From: Algoriphagus locisalis
Lineage (GTDB): Bacteria; Bacteroidota; Bacteroidia; Cytophagales; Cyclobacteriaceae
NCBI RefSeq assembly: GCF_900116615.1
Contig: NZ_FPBF01000007.1
Span: 277,572 to 341,571, forward strand
Reading direction: 5' to 3'
DNA length: 64,000 nucleotides
The notes beneath the pieces were generated by a model. It saw nothing but the letters and a program-made list of their open reading frames with translations, was not told the origin of the DNA and ran no database searches. The position numbers and the translations under genes are program-made. Of this stretch, positions 24,971 to 35,298 are shown piece after piece; within the stretch, counting starts at the first letter, position 1; every line of letters begins with the position of its first letter.

Positions 24971-26497
24971 TCATTGATTAAGCTGGTTCAATCGATTAAT
25001 CGCATTTTGATTTTGAGGATACAGTTCCAAAGATTTCCGGAAGTTTTTTACAGCCATTTCTTGATTCCCAACAAATAAATATGCCTCAGCCAGGCTATCA
25101 AATAGATTGGCAGAAGTTGGGTAGAGATTGGTGGCAAATAATAAGATATTGATGCCCTTTTGGGAAGTCTTAGGGTTAAAGAGTAGCTGTAGCCCAAGTG
25201 TATTTAGATCGCCTTCCGGAAGTGATAGAGATGGATACTCACTTTTGATACTTTCGTAAAACCCGAGCAGGTCCTCATAGTTTTGCTTTCTAGCCAAGTC
25301 ATTAAAATCCTGAAAGCTGAAAGCCTCTACTTCCTTCTCTTTGTATTTTAATGAAATCAGTTCCTTTTTTATCCCGTTTTCTGAAGGTTGCTTTTGGATA
25401 AACTCTAGCCCATTCGAATCATCTTTCAGATACCCATCCAGAAAGTTTAAGGTATAAACTGCAAGCCATTTATAAGATTCCATTATTTCCGGATCGCTCT
25501 TATCTTGCCTTGGATCACGCTGCTCAAACAGAACACCAAGCGTACTAAATTGGGAATGGGTAAGGTTGTGGAATTTCAGTTGGTAAGCATCACTAAAGCT
25601 AAGGCTATCGTAAAATTCAAAATTGGTATTTAAGGCAGCGTCAATTTTATCAGCCTCCAATACTTCCTTGGGAATATCCTTTTGAGAAAAATGTATAAAA
25701 GGAACATCTACTTTATTGAGGTCGAAAAAGGTTGATTTTTTCAACGTCTCATATTGGTATTTGATGCTTCCATCAAGGCTCACAATGGCTTTGATATTAT
25801 CATTTCTAATTTGTGAAAGCACATTGGATAAACCACCGAAACTGAAGCCCATGGTTGCGATTTGATCTAGATCAGCGCTGGGAACCTTGTTTAATTCCTG
25901 GGTTAGAAATTCAATATCCCGGGCCTGAGTTTCCATGTCCTTTTCTGTACCTCCTTCCAGCCAGCGATTTTCAGTTCCACGACTTGGACTTGATATCACT
26001 AAGTATCCATGACTTGCCAAGTACTCACATAAAGCAAAGTTTTCAATGGACGGTGCCTGATAGCTTGGTGCGTAAATAATTACCGGAAACTTTCCACCCT
26101 CAAATTCTGCGTTTGCAAAAGCAGCGGTAGTCTCCTTGAGATGATTCTGATTTGCAGCTGTGTTTTGGTAATAAAACCAATTTAGAATCTGATCATTTGG
26201 CAAATTCTCCCATTCCTCTTCTTCTTTTAGAGTCTCCATGTAGTCCAAAACGGATATTTGCTTTTCATTTCCCCTTAGGCTCGCCGGATACCAGACACTC
26301 ACTGAAATTGGTCTTGGGACCTTCTGATTAGTGTAATCGTAAATTCGGCTGTAATTTCTCGTACTGTCAGCGGTGGTATAATTTCTGAATCCTACTTCAA
26401 ACTTCCCATTCTCCAGATTGAGTTGCTCAAGTGAAGTCTGAGCGATCAAAAGGGAGGTTTGAAAGAGGAGTAGAAAAGTGAGTATTTGAATTTTCAT
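24971..26497 (-). CDS. Exported alpha/beta hydrolase (PAF-acetylhydrolase/dienelactone-hydrolase-like) with C-terminal TPR
   Basis: 508 residues with a signal peptide ending ..SLLIAQ. Residues ~60-345 form an alpha/beta-hydrolase domain: ISVSVWYPA, FPVIIYAPSYQAPS, HGYLVISSPSRGTENRW, nucleophile elbow MGFSFGGLSN, and candidate Asp (VSLDGSI) and His (NLTHSQF). The last ~70 residues are TPR-like (ANLFDSLAEAYLFVGNQEMAVKNFRKSLELYP). Such fusions occur in Bacteroidota as secreted esterases of unknown substrate. It stands alone, with 198 bp upstream to the sulfatase gene and 216 bp downstream to the phosphoesterase gene. Confidence 0.82.
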   Translation of the reverse strand: MKIQILTFLLLFQTSLLIAQTSLEQLNLENGKFEVGFRNYTTADSTRNYSRIYDYTNQKVPRPISVSVWYPASLRGNEKQISVLDYMETLKEEEEWENLPNDQILNWFYYQNTAANQNHLKETTAAFANAEFEGGKFPVIIYAPSYQAPSIENFALCEYLASHGYLVISSPSRGTENRWLEGGTEKDMETQARDIEFLTQELNKVPSADLDQIATMGFSFGGLSNVLSQIRNDNIKAIVSLDGSIKYQYETLKKSTFFDLNKVDVPFIHFSQKDIPKEVLEADKIDAALNTNFEFYDSLSFSDAYQLKFHNLTHSQFSTLGVLFEQRDPRQDKSDPEIMESYKWLAVYTLNFLDGYLKDDSNGLEFIQKQPSENGIKKELISLKYKEKEVEAFSFQDFNDLARKQNYEDLLGFYESIKSEYPSLSLPEGDLNTLGLQLLFNPKTSQKGINILLFATNLYPTSANLFDSLAEAYLFVGNQEMAVKNFRKSLELYPQNQNAINRLNQLNQ

Positions 26498-26695
26498 TCT
26501 TTGCCGCTTTATACCGTTGAGAGTAGGCTGATTTTGAATTTAGGACTTTTTAAAATAAGAAATCAAACCTTAACCATCATTAATGAACGGGGAAATAGAT
26601 AGCTTAAGTAGGACGAAACCACTTTATCATCAATCCATATTCATGTGCCCTACTCAAAAACCAACTTGAAAAAGTCTCTCAGAGCGGAGGAAGAA

Positions 26696-28099
26696 TCAAT
26701 ACCCTATCCGCTTCTCCAATTGTGTTTCACCGAACACCATCCCTGAAGAATGCTGTTTGGCAATTTCTGAGATCTCAAAGACAACTTCTGGATATTGATC
26801 TGCTAAGTCAAATCGCTCTGAAGGATCATGACCTAAATTAAAAAGAGTCAACTTCTCCAGCTTCTCCACCTTTGCAGGATAGCCAGCAGGATTATTACTG
26901 TAGAAATAGAGTTTGAAATCGCCTTTACGGACTGCAAAAAGTCGATCACCATGGTAGTAAAACATTTCCTCTCTAGGCGTAGCATTCTGCCCTTTCAAAA
27001 CTGGGCTTAAATCAAATCCATCATAAACTCGATCCTGAGGCATTTTTACGCCAGCCAGACTGGTAAAAGTCGGCAACAAATCCAGTGTACTTCCCATTTT
27101 GGAAATCACACCCGGCTTCACATTTCCTGGACCCCAAATCACCGTAGGAACCCGTACCCCACCTTCATAACTGGTGCCTTTTCCCCCAAAAAGAGGACCT
27201 GCACTACCGCCCTGCTCATTGTAAACCAACCAAGGCCCATTGTCAGAAGTAAAAACTACATAGGTATTTTGATCCAATCCATTTTCCTTCAAAGCGCTAA
27301 GAATCTCTCCCACAGACCAATCGATCTCCTCAATCACATCTCCATACAATCCTCTCTCACTTTTTCCTTTGAAATCACTAGAGGCAAAAAGCGGAACATG
27401 CGGAAGAGAATGAGCTAGGTAGAGGAAAAAAGGCTTGTCTTTATTAGAATTAATGAAGCTCACAGCTTCCTCCGCATATCTTTTGGTGATGGTATTTTGA
27501 TCTGCAGGCCGCTCGATAATCTCGGTATTCCGCATCAGTGGCACATTGAAATACTCGATTTTTGAGTCTGCAAAAGCTTCCTTTGCGGTGATATCGTTCA
27601 CTCGATCCATGTCATTGCTGTAAGGAATTCCATAATAGGAATCAAAGCCATGACTCGTTGGCAAGAATTCAGGTAAATGCCCGAGGTGCCACTTGCCAAT
27701 GGCAGCTGTTGTATATCCAGCACCTTTGAGAAGAGTCGCTATCGTATTTTCATAGGCTGGCAAACCTCCACCCGAATCCGGAAATAGTACTCTACGAGTG
27801 TTGGAATACATACCTGTGCGCACCGGTAGCCTTCCTGTTAGAATTGCTGATCTGCTCGGTGTGCAGACATTCGCCGCCACATAAAAACTTGTCCATTTTT
27901 GCCCCTCGACAGCCATTTGATCAATATTGGGAGTTTTGATCGTAGGGTGCCCAAATGCTCCTAAATCCCCATAACCCTGATCATCTGTGAAAATGATGAT
28001 GAAATTGGGTTTGCTTTCATTTGAATTTTGGCTAAAAGCCAGAGGTGTGATTGAAAAAAAGAGGGCTATCAGCTGTAGGTAAATGATGGGTCTATGCAT
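26696..28099 (-). CDS. Exported S1-family sulfatase (type I, formylglycine-dependent)
   Basis: 467 residues with a signal peptide ending ..LAFSQ. The sulfatase signature CTPSRSAILTG places the formylglycine-forming cysteine at residue 79. The upstream metal-binding FTDDQGYGDLG (Asp39/40), GKWHLGHLPEF and FTSDNGPW complete the active site. The type I cysteine motif needs a formylglycine-generating enzyme, which is not in this window. The enzyme desulfates a sugar or polysaccharide in the periplasm or outside. It is next to a second sulfatase 78 bp upstream and is likely co-transcribed with it. The S1 subfamily, and hence the sugar and position, cannot be assigned without alignment. Confidence 0.93.
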   Translation of the reverse strand: MHRPIIYLQLIALFFSITPLAFSQNSNESKPNFIIIFTDDQGYGDLGAFGHPTIKTPNIDQMAVEGQKWTSFYVAANVCTPSRSAILTGRLPVRTGMYSNTRRVLFPDSGGGLPAYENTIATLLKGAGYTTAAIGKWHLGHLPEFLPTSHGFDSYYGIPYSNDMDRVNDITAKEAFADSKIEYFNVPLMRNTEIIERPADQNTITKRYAEEAVSFINSNKDKPFFLYLAHSLPHVPLFASSDFKGKSERGLYGDVIEEIDWSVGEILSALKENGLDQNTYVVFTSDNGPWLVYNEQGGSAGPLFGGKGTSYEGGVRVPTVIWGPGNVKPGVISKMGSTLDLLPTFTSLAGVKMPQDRVYDGFDLSPVLKGQNATPREEMFYYHGDRLFAVRKGDFKLYFYSNNPAGYPAKVEKLEKLTLFNLGHDPSERFDLADQYPEVVFEISEIAKQHSSGMVFGETQLEKRIGY

Positions 28100-28177
28100 G
28101 AGGAGTTTGAATTAAAAAGGGAAGACTAGGTTCTAGGTGCTACCTCAGCAGCTCCCTTTGAATTTACTGAAAATGGT

Positions 28178-29731
28178 CTATTTCAAAACTACATCTTCGA
28201 CTTTCGCACTCGTTTCACCTCTAATAGTCTCATAATCGCCGATCATTTGCTCCAACTTTTCCGGATTCTCTTGAGCCAGGTTGTTGGTTTGCCCTATATC
28301 ACTGGTCAAATTGTACAACTGATATTCCTTGGCATTACCGATTTCAATATTCACAGATTGGATTACTGCCACACCATTGTATGGCGGAATCATAAGCCAT
28401 TCACCCTTTCTCAAAGCGGTTCTACCTGTAGCTTCTATCATCAAGTCTGTACGACCGGATTTCTCTTCACCTAGAAAAGTCGGCATGAGATTTTGACTAT
28501 CGTCTGTAGTTTCTGAGCTTCCAGTCAAAGCCGCCAGAGAACTCAACAAGTCCAGCTGACAAACCAAAGCCTCCGAAACCTGAGGTTGAATTTTTCCTTT
28601 CCAATACACCATAAATGGCACTCGGGTACCCGCTTCAAAAAGACTGTATTTCCCGCCTCTAAGCGGTCCAGCAGGCGTATGATCTCCCAGCTTTTCTACC
28701 GCATCATCGTAATACCCATCATTCAAAACCGGGCCGTTGTCAGAGGAGAAAATGATCAATGTATTCTCCAACAATCCCTCATCTTCCAAAGTCTTCATAA
28801 ACTCACCAACCATCCAGTCTGCTTCCAAAATCACATCTCCTCTTGGCCCCATGCCTGATTTCCCAACGAATCTAGGGTTAGGCGTTCTAGGTACATGTGG
28901 CTGCTGAAATGCATAGTAAAGGAAAAATGGGCGGTCTTTATGCGACTTCACATAGCTTTGAGCTTTCTCCAAAAAGTGATCCGCCATATCTACATCCGAC
29001 CACTTGGCAGCTTCTCCACCTTTCATAAATCCAATTCTTGGAATGCCATTTACAATACTATTGTTGTGGCCATGATGCCATTTCATCGTGGTTAGTTCCG
29101 GATTATCTTTCCCTGTAGGTTCACCTTCAAAATTTTGATCGTAACTCACTTCGATCGGATCATTTGGATCCAGATTTACCACATCACCATTCTCGATATA
29201 CACAGTAGGAACGCGATCCTGAGTCGCTGCCATGATGTAGCTGTAGTCGAAACCTACTTCATTTGGACTTGGGCTAATGTGCTCATTCCAATCCACGTCT
29301 CCATTGCCTAGTCCCAGATGCCATTTCCCCACAACTCCAGTTTCATATCCTTGGCCTTTGAGCATTTTCGGAACAGTCATCTGAGAAGTACTGATCAGCA
29401 ATGGAGCCGTTCCAGGCAGGATTTTAGCATCCTTATTTCTCCAAGGGTAAACGCCGGTCAGTAGAGCATATCTGCTTGGCGTACAAGTAGCTGAAGTTGC
29501 ATAGCCGTTCGTGAAGCGAATCCCACCATTTGCTAGTTTATCAATATTCGGCGTAGAAATCTCCGTAGCTCCATATGCACTCAAATCACCGTACCCCAAA
29601 TCATCCATGTAAATGATGACAATATTTGGCTTTTTGGCTTCTGTTTTCGCTGTTTCCTCTTTTGGGGAACTGCAGCTCCAAAGTATTGTGGAAGCCGTTA
29701 ATCCAAGTAAAAGTTTGATTTTAAAGCTCAT
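28178..29731 (-). CDS. Lipoprotein S1-family sulfatase
   Basis: 517 residues. Signal peptide with lipobox LWSC (Cys20), so it is membrane-anchored, unlike its soluble neighbour. Active-site motifs are YMDDLGYGDLSAYG, CTPSRYALLTG with the formylglycine cysteine at residue 83, GKWHLGLGNGD, and FSSDNGPVLNDG. Insertions around 150-215 (EVGFDYSYIMAATQDRVP..) resemble arylsulfatase A-type S1 enzymes. Together with the sulfatase at 26696-28099 it implies a sulfated glycan as substrate. The two proteins differ enough to suggest different sulfate positions instead of a recent duplication. Confidence 0.93.
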   Translation of the reverse strand: MSFKIKLLLGLTASTILWSCSSPKEETAKTEAKKPNIVIIYMDDLGYGDLSAYGATEISTPNIDKLANGGIRFTNGYATSATCTPSRYALLTGVYPWRNKDAKILPGTAPLLISTSQMTVPKMLKGQGYETGVVGKWHLGLGNGDVDWNEHISPSPNEVGFDYSYIMAATQDRVPTVYIENGDVVNLDPNDPIEVSYDQNFEGEPTGKDNPELTTMKWHHGHNNSIVNGIPRIGFMKGGEAAKWSDVDMADHFLEKAQSYVKSHKDRPFFLYYAFQQPHVPRTPNPRFVGKSGMGPRGDVILEADWMVGEFMKTLEDEGLLENTLIIFSSDNGPVLNDGYYDDAVEKLGDHTPAGPLRGGKYSLFEAGTRVPFMVYWKGKIQPQVSEALVCQLDLLSSLAALTGSSETTDDSQNLMPTFLGEEKSGRTDLMIEATGRTALRKGEWLMIPPYNGVAVIQSVNIEIGNAKEYQLYNLTSDIGQTNNLAQENPEKLEQMIGDYETIRGETSAKVEDVVLK

Positions 29732-29876
29732 GATATATTAGTTCTGTATCCATACTATTTTTAAAACTTTGACATTATCAATTCATCATTCGAACATCAT
29801 TATTTTTTAATTACGAATGATGAATCACAAATTAAGAATAATGAAGTAAGCCTTATTAGGCACTTCCACCTATATT

Positions 29877-32492
29877 CTATTCAGCAAAATTTACGGTAAT
29901 TTCCTCTGCATCGGCACCTTGCAAAGTGAGACCTGCGTAAGTTTTCACAATACTTTTACTACTATCTCTCACCACTACCCTGTGCTTTTCTGTTGAAAAC
30001 ACCTTAGGCTGAAAGTTATTGGAATTCACCGGTAGGGAGTATTCTAATTCTCCGGTTGCTTCCTTAAAGACCGAAACCACAGGATTTTCAACTCCTTCCA
30101 AATTCAAGGTATTCAGATAACCAACTGCCTTTCTAGCATAGTTGTCTTTCTGAGAAACTGTCAGCGGCCAGCCCTCATACTGTCCTTCAGGATTGGCAAT
30201 TGGATCTACATTTCTTGGCCAGCATTCGATATGCATCGTTCGCACATCTTTATCAAAAGTAATGATCCCGTAACCTGTTCCTCTATCGTAAATTCTGGCC
30301 GGTTCATATCCTGACTTATATGGATTGGCCACAGCCATGATCGTCATCTTGTTTCCAAAACCATCTTCAAAATCTCCTGTATTTTTGGTCCCGCCTGGAA
30401 AAGGCTCGTGTCCCTCTGGTACTTTTGGCCACCATCTTCGCGGCCAAAGATTATTCAGCGCAGGACCTGCAAAAGCAAATCCGGAATCACGGAATTCATC
30501 GACGCCATATTGCACGGTACTCGCCAAATGCTGATCTCCGGCGATGTGTAGCGCAAAAGCTTTTCGGATAATCCGCACCGCTTCATCCCGGCCTTTTTGC
30601 GGCCAGCCATTGGAATCCATATCGGTAGTCGGTGCATCCCCATCTACATATTCACCTTTTTCAGGCGTAGGCAAACTAGGCACGATGCTATCGATGATAC
30701 TTCCTTCCGGCAATGTAGCCACGGTACAGAAGTTGGTTTGTGACAATACCGCTTTCATCTGTACGCCCGAATCCCATTTTGACGCCCAGCTTTCCAGAAA
30801 ATTGAGTTGTCTTTTCCCCAATAGCTCCGCATCAATATCGTAATGCTTCTTGATATCAAAATCCCGGTTTTGAATAAATCCATTCTGAACTTTTGCTTCT
30901 TCCGGCAACACATTTTTTGGAGCTGATTTGAATTTTCTATCCTCCAAAATCGCAAAACTCACTCCTCCATATTCCCAGTCCGTGTAATAAACATTGATTC
31001 CCTGCTTTACCGGTGTAGGATCAAAAGCATCTGGTAGATGACTTGTCTGACAATCCTGAATCATATTCACCCACTCAGCAGGCATTTTGTAACCACCTTG
31101 ATCTTGGGCCACATATCCCCAACCTTCATCGGATGGCGCATGCGCACCCCCTTCTCCCCAGACATTCCCATGATACACATCATGATCATCAGGAATAATG
31201 GCCGCCGGAATAGTTCTAAAAATATCTCGATATGACCAGCCAAACATATACCATTTGTGTAGGTAATCCAGATAAGACTTTTCCAAAGGACTGGTTTGGA
31301 TTCCAAATCCTCCCGTCCCCTCGTAGAACTGATCTCCAAGAAAGAAAGCCATATCTGGTCTATGCTTTTCCACATTTATCGCTACCTCCTGATCAGGAAA
31401 ACCATGGTCAGCATTGCAACTGAACACAGCGACTTTCAGATTATCCGAGGATTTTGGCTGAGCAGCAATCTGACCATAATAGCTGAACTCCTGATTTTTA
31501 TCGGCGAGAGGTACCTCAATATGAACTCGATATGGGATCATTTCTTCCTGATTCCAATCCTCTACTCTAAACTTGGCAATCCTTCCTTGAGGGTCAAGAT
31601 CTGAAGTCTGCGCAGTTTCCCATTCCGATCCTTTTTTAAGCTGAAGCTCAACTTTTAGGTTTGAGATTAGCTCTAGCGGCGCAAGCTGAGCGGTAAGTTT
31701 TAGAGTGTTTTTATGTAGGGTATATTGAGCAAAAAATATTGGCCCATAGACTTGATTCGCAGATTCTACGATTTTTTCTCCCTGAAAAACCCAGTCTGAG
31801 AATGCTACTAAACTGGTTGAATTTTCTTCCTTTTTCGGGCAATGTGCCACCAAAGCCAAGTTCCCCTGTAGATCCAAAGGAGTGATGTAATCAGCCGAAA
31901 ACACAATTGAATTCTTATTGTTTTCACCCGCTGAAGCCGAAAGAGTCAGGGTATAATTTCCATTGTTGAACCTACTGGTTAAACTCAAAGAAATGGGTTG
32001 GGCCATATCCAATTTCTCTTCGCTAAGCTTATCCCCTATCATCAATTGCCCAGCGCCTGTGACTCCAACATCCAGTCCTTTTCCAAAAACTGCCGCAGAT
32101 CTATAGTCTTCGAAAATACCTTTTGCTCCTAACCTAAACCCAGCGTAGGCTCCGGCATTTCCTGCTAACCCCTGATTTTTCCAATCGATAATTACAGACT
32201 GCTGAAAATCCTTCGTACTTGATCCCAACTGATGGGTAAGTATATGTAAGGCTCTATTATTACTGGAAATATTACATAGCGCTTTTCCACCGGAGATCTC
32301 CCAATCCTGTAATCGATTCCCCCAAAACTCAGGGCCTATCCACTTCATATCCGGCCAGTTTTCCCAGTTACTTTTGAATCCTTGTTCTTCAACAGAAAGC
32401 AGTTTTTTGATGCTGGTGAATCCTTGTGAAAAGAAAAAAGGTGTTGAGAAGGTAGTTAAGGCCATTGCCTTGACAGCGGATCTGCGTTTCAT
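29877..32492 (-). CDS. Exported PhoD-like alkaline phosphatase / phosphodiesterase
   Basis: 871 residues from the start at 32492, chosen because it begins a twin-arginine-type signal (MKRRSAVKAMALTTFS). The open frame extends 34 codons upstream with no signal-like character. The N-terminal ~330 residues are beta-rich (LamG-like fold, then a Fn3-like stretch). The PhoD metallophosphatase domain follows at ~370-760: VAVFSCNADHGFP, MAFFLGDQFYEG, IPDDHDVYHGN and HIAGDQHLAST hold the metal ligands. A C-terminal beta domain ends the protein. PhoD enzymes are Tat-exported, Ca/Fe-dependent and release phosphate from diesters and monoesters. It is the most upstream gene of the sulfatase series. Confidence 0.88.
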   Translation of the reverse strand: MKRRSAVKAMALTTFSTPFFFSQGFTSIKKLLSVEEQGFKSNWENWPDMKWIGPEFWGNRLQDWEISGGKALCNISSNNRALHILTHQLGSSTKDFQQSVIIDWKNQGLAGNAGAYAGFRLGAKGIFEDYRSAAVFGKGLDVGVTGAGQLMIGDKLSEEKLDMAQPISLSLTSRFNNGNYTLTLSASAGENNKNSIVFSADYITPLDLQGNLALVAHCPKKEENSTSLVAFSDWVFQGEKIVESANQVYGPIFFAQYTLHKNTLKLTAQLAPLELISNLKVELQLKKGSEWETAQTSDLDPQGRIAKFRVEDWNQEEMIPYRVHIEVPLADKNQEFSYYGQIAAQPKSSDNLKVAVFSCNADHGFPDQEVAINVEKHRPDMAFFLGDQFYEGTGGFGIQTSPLEKSYLDYLHKWYMFGWSYRDIFRTIPAAIIPDDHDVYHGNVWGEGGAHAPSDEGWGYVAQDQGGYKMPAEWVNMIQDCQTSHLPDAFDPTPVKQGINVYYTDWEYGGVSFAILEDRKFKSAPKNVLPEEAKVQNGFIQNRDFDIKKHYDIDAELLGKRQLNFLESWASKWDSGVQMKAVLSQTNFCTVATLPEGSIIDSIVPSLPTPEKGEYVDGDAPTTDMDSNGWPQKGRDEAVRIIRKAFALHIAGDQHLASTVQYGVDEFRDSGFAFAGPALNNLWPRRWWPKVPEGHEPFPGGTKNTGDFEDGFGNKMTIMAVANPYKSGYEPARIYDRGTGYGIITFDKDVRTMHIECWPRNVDPIANPEGQYEGWPLTVSQKDNYARKAVGYLNTLNLEGVENPVVSVFKEATGELEYSLPVNSNNFQPKVFSTEKHRVVVRDSSKSIVKTYAGLTLQGADAEEITVNFAE

Positions 32493-32844
32493 AGGGTAAG
32501 AGGTGGTGAAAAAGTAAATTTGGGTAATTTGCCCTAAAAAACAATGAAAAAAGGATAAGTGGTTTTTCAGGTTGGGAACTAAGAGTTGACCCAATTAAGC
32601 CCACAAAAAAACCAATGAGCTTTCACCCATTGGTTTTAGTATTTATGATGATTTATATCCGCATTTCTTCCACTAAGTAGGCTAAAGCAATATAGAATAT
32701 ATTAAACTTGTGAATTGAGGCCGCTTCAGCCTGTCCCGCCACTGCGGGAGTCTTCGGTCATCGGTTTTCCGACCAGATTAGCGAAGAATCTAAGGTAACT
32801 GGTAGCATTGCGGATAATCATATCATGATTTAACCTTTTTTTGA
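32493..32844. other. Intergenic region with two hairpins, no gene
   Basis: It contains the promoter area of the PhoD gene, a terminator at 32609-32636, and a small TCCCGC-CACT-GCGGGA hairpin at 32734-32749 of a kind often seen scattered in Bacteroidota intergenic DNA. No reading frame of note. Confidence 0.6.
32609..32636 (-). terminator. Rho-independent terminator for the GMC operon
   Basis: AAACCAATG (32609-32617) pairs with CATTGGTTT (32628-32636) around a 10-nt loop. On the minus strand the stem runs into a T-tract (complement of the A-run at 32605-32611). It lies ~210 bp beyond the small-subunit stop at 32845. Weakly bidirectional, as TTTTAG follows on the plus strand. Confidence 0.7.
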
Positions 32845-33552
32845 TCAACCAATAATATTTCCTTCATCATCCCATTGGATGATAGTACCACGGTCTTCAG
32901 TCTTGAGGTATTGCGGAATGTATTTTTCTTCCAGCTTCACCCCATGCTTATCCATTACTTCCTGTGGCACACCGTCCCAGGCATTTGGAGTATTCCCTAC
33001 ATATCCCATGTATTTCCACCCTTCCGGGGTAGAGAAGTATCCTGAGCAGGTAAGGTTTCGCAGCATGTTAAACCAGCGAACTCCACCTTCATATTCAGGC
33101 TTTGCAGTGTCTGGCCAAGCTACTTCATCTACGATTTCAATCACTTCAGATTCGCTTAACTCATTGAAAGCTTTACCGAACTTTTCGTCTGATTCAAAAT
33201 CCAACCACATCAGGCCACCACGCATACGCGTCTGGTTTCCAGGCTGGTCTTTCATCATAAACTCCATGAAATCCACCACACCTACTTCCGTGGCAGCAGG
33301 AGATTCATCGTCTTTTGGCATGATGATATCTACCAATGTAGAAAGTTTCTTACGCTCATCTTCGGTGAAAAACGTTTCGGAAAGTAATTCCTGATCACGC
33401 TGCTTTTCCTCTGCTGTTCTGCCACCTATAGTTCCTCCGGACAAAAGCGCATTTTCAGGCAAAGCCTGCTCTTCTGGGGAACAACCTGTCAGCAATAATC
33501 CTGTACCAAGTGAGCCGGTAAAGAGTAATTTGAGGTTTTCTCTTCTGTTCAT
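32845..33552 (-). CDS. Gluconate 2-dehydrogenase subunit 3-family lipoprotein (small subunit of a GMC dehydrogenase), copy A
   Basis: 235 residues. The N terminus combines an RR motif (MNRRENLKLLF) and a lipobox (LLTGC), so a Tat-exported lipoprotein is likely. The rest is the Gluconate_2-dh3 domain: FFTEDERKKLSTLVDIIMP, SPAATEVGVVDFMEFM, and WFNMLRNLTCSGYFSTPEGWKYMGY near the end. Such subunits partner FAD-dependent GMC large subunits and are needed for their export and maturation. It starts 3 bp after the stop of the large-subunit gene. A close copy (about 85% identical by eye) is at 41996-42703. Confidence 0.9.
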   Translation of the reverse strand: MNRRENLKLLFTGSLGTGLLLTGCSPEEQALPENALLSGGTIGGRTAEEKQRDQELLSETFFTEDERKKLSTLVDIIMPKDDESPAATEVGVVDFMEFMMKDQPGNQTRMRGGLMWLDFESDEKFGKAFNELSESEVIEIVDEVAWPDTAKPEYEGGVRWFNMLRNLTCSGYFSTPEGWKYMGYVGNTPNAWDGVPQEVMDKHGVKLEEKYIPQYLKTEDRGTIIQWDDEGNIIG

Positions 33553-33555
33553 GGT

Positions 33556-35298
33556 TTAGATATTTTTCTTTTTCAATTCACCTACTATATAATCGGATGT
33601 TCTCCAGGCCAAGGCTAGAATGGTCCAAGTTGGGTTTTTATCCGCCTGGGAAACAAATGGTCCAGCATCGACTACGAATAGATTGTCGCAATCGTGAGCC
33701 TGACAATTTGAATTCAAAACAGAAGTAGAAGGATCATTTCCCATTCGGGTAGTTCCCACTTCGTGAATGATTCTTCCTGGAGCCAACAAGCCATACTTAG
33801 ATTCTGGGCCTGGCTTTGATCCAAGCAGAATACCACCTGCTTCTGTCAAGATCTCTTCAAAGGTGTCATGCATGTGTTTTGCCTGCTTCACTTCCTGATC
33901 TGTCCAGTTGTAATTAAATCTTAGAACTGGAATACCGTATTTATCTACCGTATTTGGGTCGATTTCACAGTAGTTGTCGTACATGGGTACACTTTCTCCT
34001 CTTCCGGACATACCCATCGTAGAGCCGTATATTTTTCGGATGTCTTTTTTCAAACCTGCACCATACCCACCATTTGGACTTGGTTTACCAAATTCGTCAG
34101 TGATGTATTTTCTCATCGAATCCATACTTCCTCCGGTGCCATAGGCTGGTTGGCCCATTCCACCCCAATATTCAATGTGGTATCCTCTGGCAAAGTCAAG
34201 TTTTTTGTTATCTCCCCACCAAGGTGTGTACATATGCAAGCCACCCACACCGTCTTCATTATATCGCTGACGATCCATCATGCTAGGCACAATTGCCATA
34301 CGATCTGTCCCTGTGGAATCATGCAGGTATCTACCCACCATTCCAGAGCTGTTGCCAATTCCGTCAGGATGTGATTTTGACTTGGAATTCATCATGATTC
34401 TGGCAGACTCACAGGCTGAAGCTCCAAGTACTACTACTCTGGACTTCAGCTTGTATTCTTTCATATCGACTTTGCTAACGAAAGAAACCCCAGTTGCTTT
34501 GCCTGCCTCGTCAGTAGTCACTTTTCTCACCATCGAGTGGGTATAGAGATCTACTTTACCTTTTTTCATGGCTGGATGAACCAAGCAAGTACCTGCTGAG
34601 AAATCCGCATAAACCTGACAAGCCCTGTTACACTGACTACAGAAGAAGCAAACGCCTCTTTCTTTGCTGATAGGACGGGTAAGCATGGATAGACGGGAAG
34701 GGATCATTGGAATGCCCACCTTGTCCGCACCTTTTTTCATGTAGAGCTCGTGCAACCTTGGCTTGGGAGGAGGAAGGAAAAAGCCATCCGGCTCATTATA
34801 TATGCCTTCTTTAGTGCCAAAAACGCCAATCAGCTTATCTACTCTATCGTAATAAGGCTTCAAATCATCATACCCTATAGGCCAATCGTGTCCTAGGCCA
34901 TCAATACTGGCACGTTTGAAATCGTTTGGTCCGAAGCGAAGAGAAATTCTTCCCCAGTGGTTGGTTCTTCCTCCTACCATTCTAGATCTGAACCAATCGA
35001 ACTCAGTTCCATTTTTGCGAGTGTATGGCTCCCCATCAATATCCCAACCTCCGATGGCTGCATCAAAGTCACCAAAAGGACGAATACGGGTACCTGCACC
35101 TCTCCTAGGAGATTCCCAGGGCGGACGTAGCTGTGTACGATCTTCATCTTTGGCCGGGTCAAAATCTCCTCCTGCCTCAACAACAGCAACAGAAAGGCCT
35201 GCTTCAGAAAGTATTTTGGAAGCCATGCCTCCACCTGCTCCAGAACCGACGATTATGACATCGTAGGCCTCTCCGGAATTTTTGATTTGAAAACTCAT
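33556..35298 (-). CDS. GMC-family FAD/Fe-S oxidoreductase, glucoside 3-dehydrogenase type, copy A
   Basis: 580 residues. FAD-binding GxGxxG in DVIIVGSGAGGGMASKIL (13-30), GMC signature GGRTNHWGRISLRF (109-122), and C-terminal active-site blocks HEVGTTRMG and DKNPTWTILALAWRTSDYI. The cysteine motif CFFCSQCNRACQ (Cys217, 220, 223, 227) matches the Fe-S segment of bacterial FAD-dependent glucose, fructose and glucoside 3-dehydrogenases, which pass electrons out via an Fe-S cluster and a cytochrome. No signal peptide, consistent with piggy-back export on the small subunit. It probably oxidises a sugar or glycoside in the periplasm. It is divergent from the AraC regulator at 35716. Near-identical to copy B at 42707-44449. 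Confidence 0.9.
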   Translation of the reverse strand: MSFQIKNSGEAYDVIIVGSGAGGGMASKILSEAGLSVAVVEAGGDFDPAKDEDRTQLRPPWESPRRGAGTRIRPFGDFDAAIGGWDIDGEPYTRKNGTEFDWFRSRMVGGRTNHWGRISLRFGPNDFKRASIDGLGHDWPIGYDDLKPYYDRVDKLIGVFGTKEGIYNEPDGFFLPPPKPRLHELYMKKGADKVGIPMIPSRLSMLTRPISKERGVCFFCSQCNRACQVYADFSAGTCLVHPAMKKGKVDLYTHSMVRKVTTDEAGKATGVSFVSKVDMKEYKLKSRVVVLGASACESARIMMNSKSKSHPDGIGNSSGMVGRYLHDSTGTDRMAIVPSMMDRQRYNEDGVGGLHMYTPWWGDNKKLDFARGYHIEYWGGMGQPAYGTGGSMDSMRKYITDEFGKPSPNGGYGAGLKKDIRKIYGSTMGMSGRGESVPMYDNYCEIDPNTVDKYGIPVLRFNYNWTDQEVKQAKHMHDTFEEILTEAGGILLGSKPGPESKYGLLAPGRIIHEVGTTRMGNDPSTSVLNSNCQAHDCDNLFVVDAGPFVSQADKNPTWTILALAWRTSDYIVGELKKKNI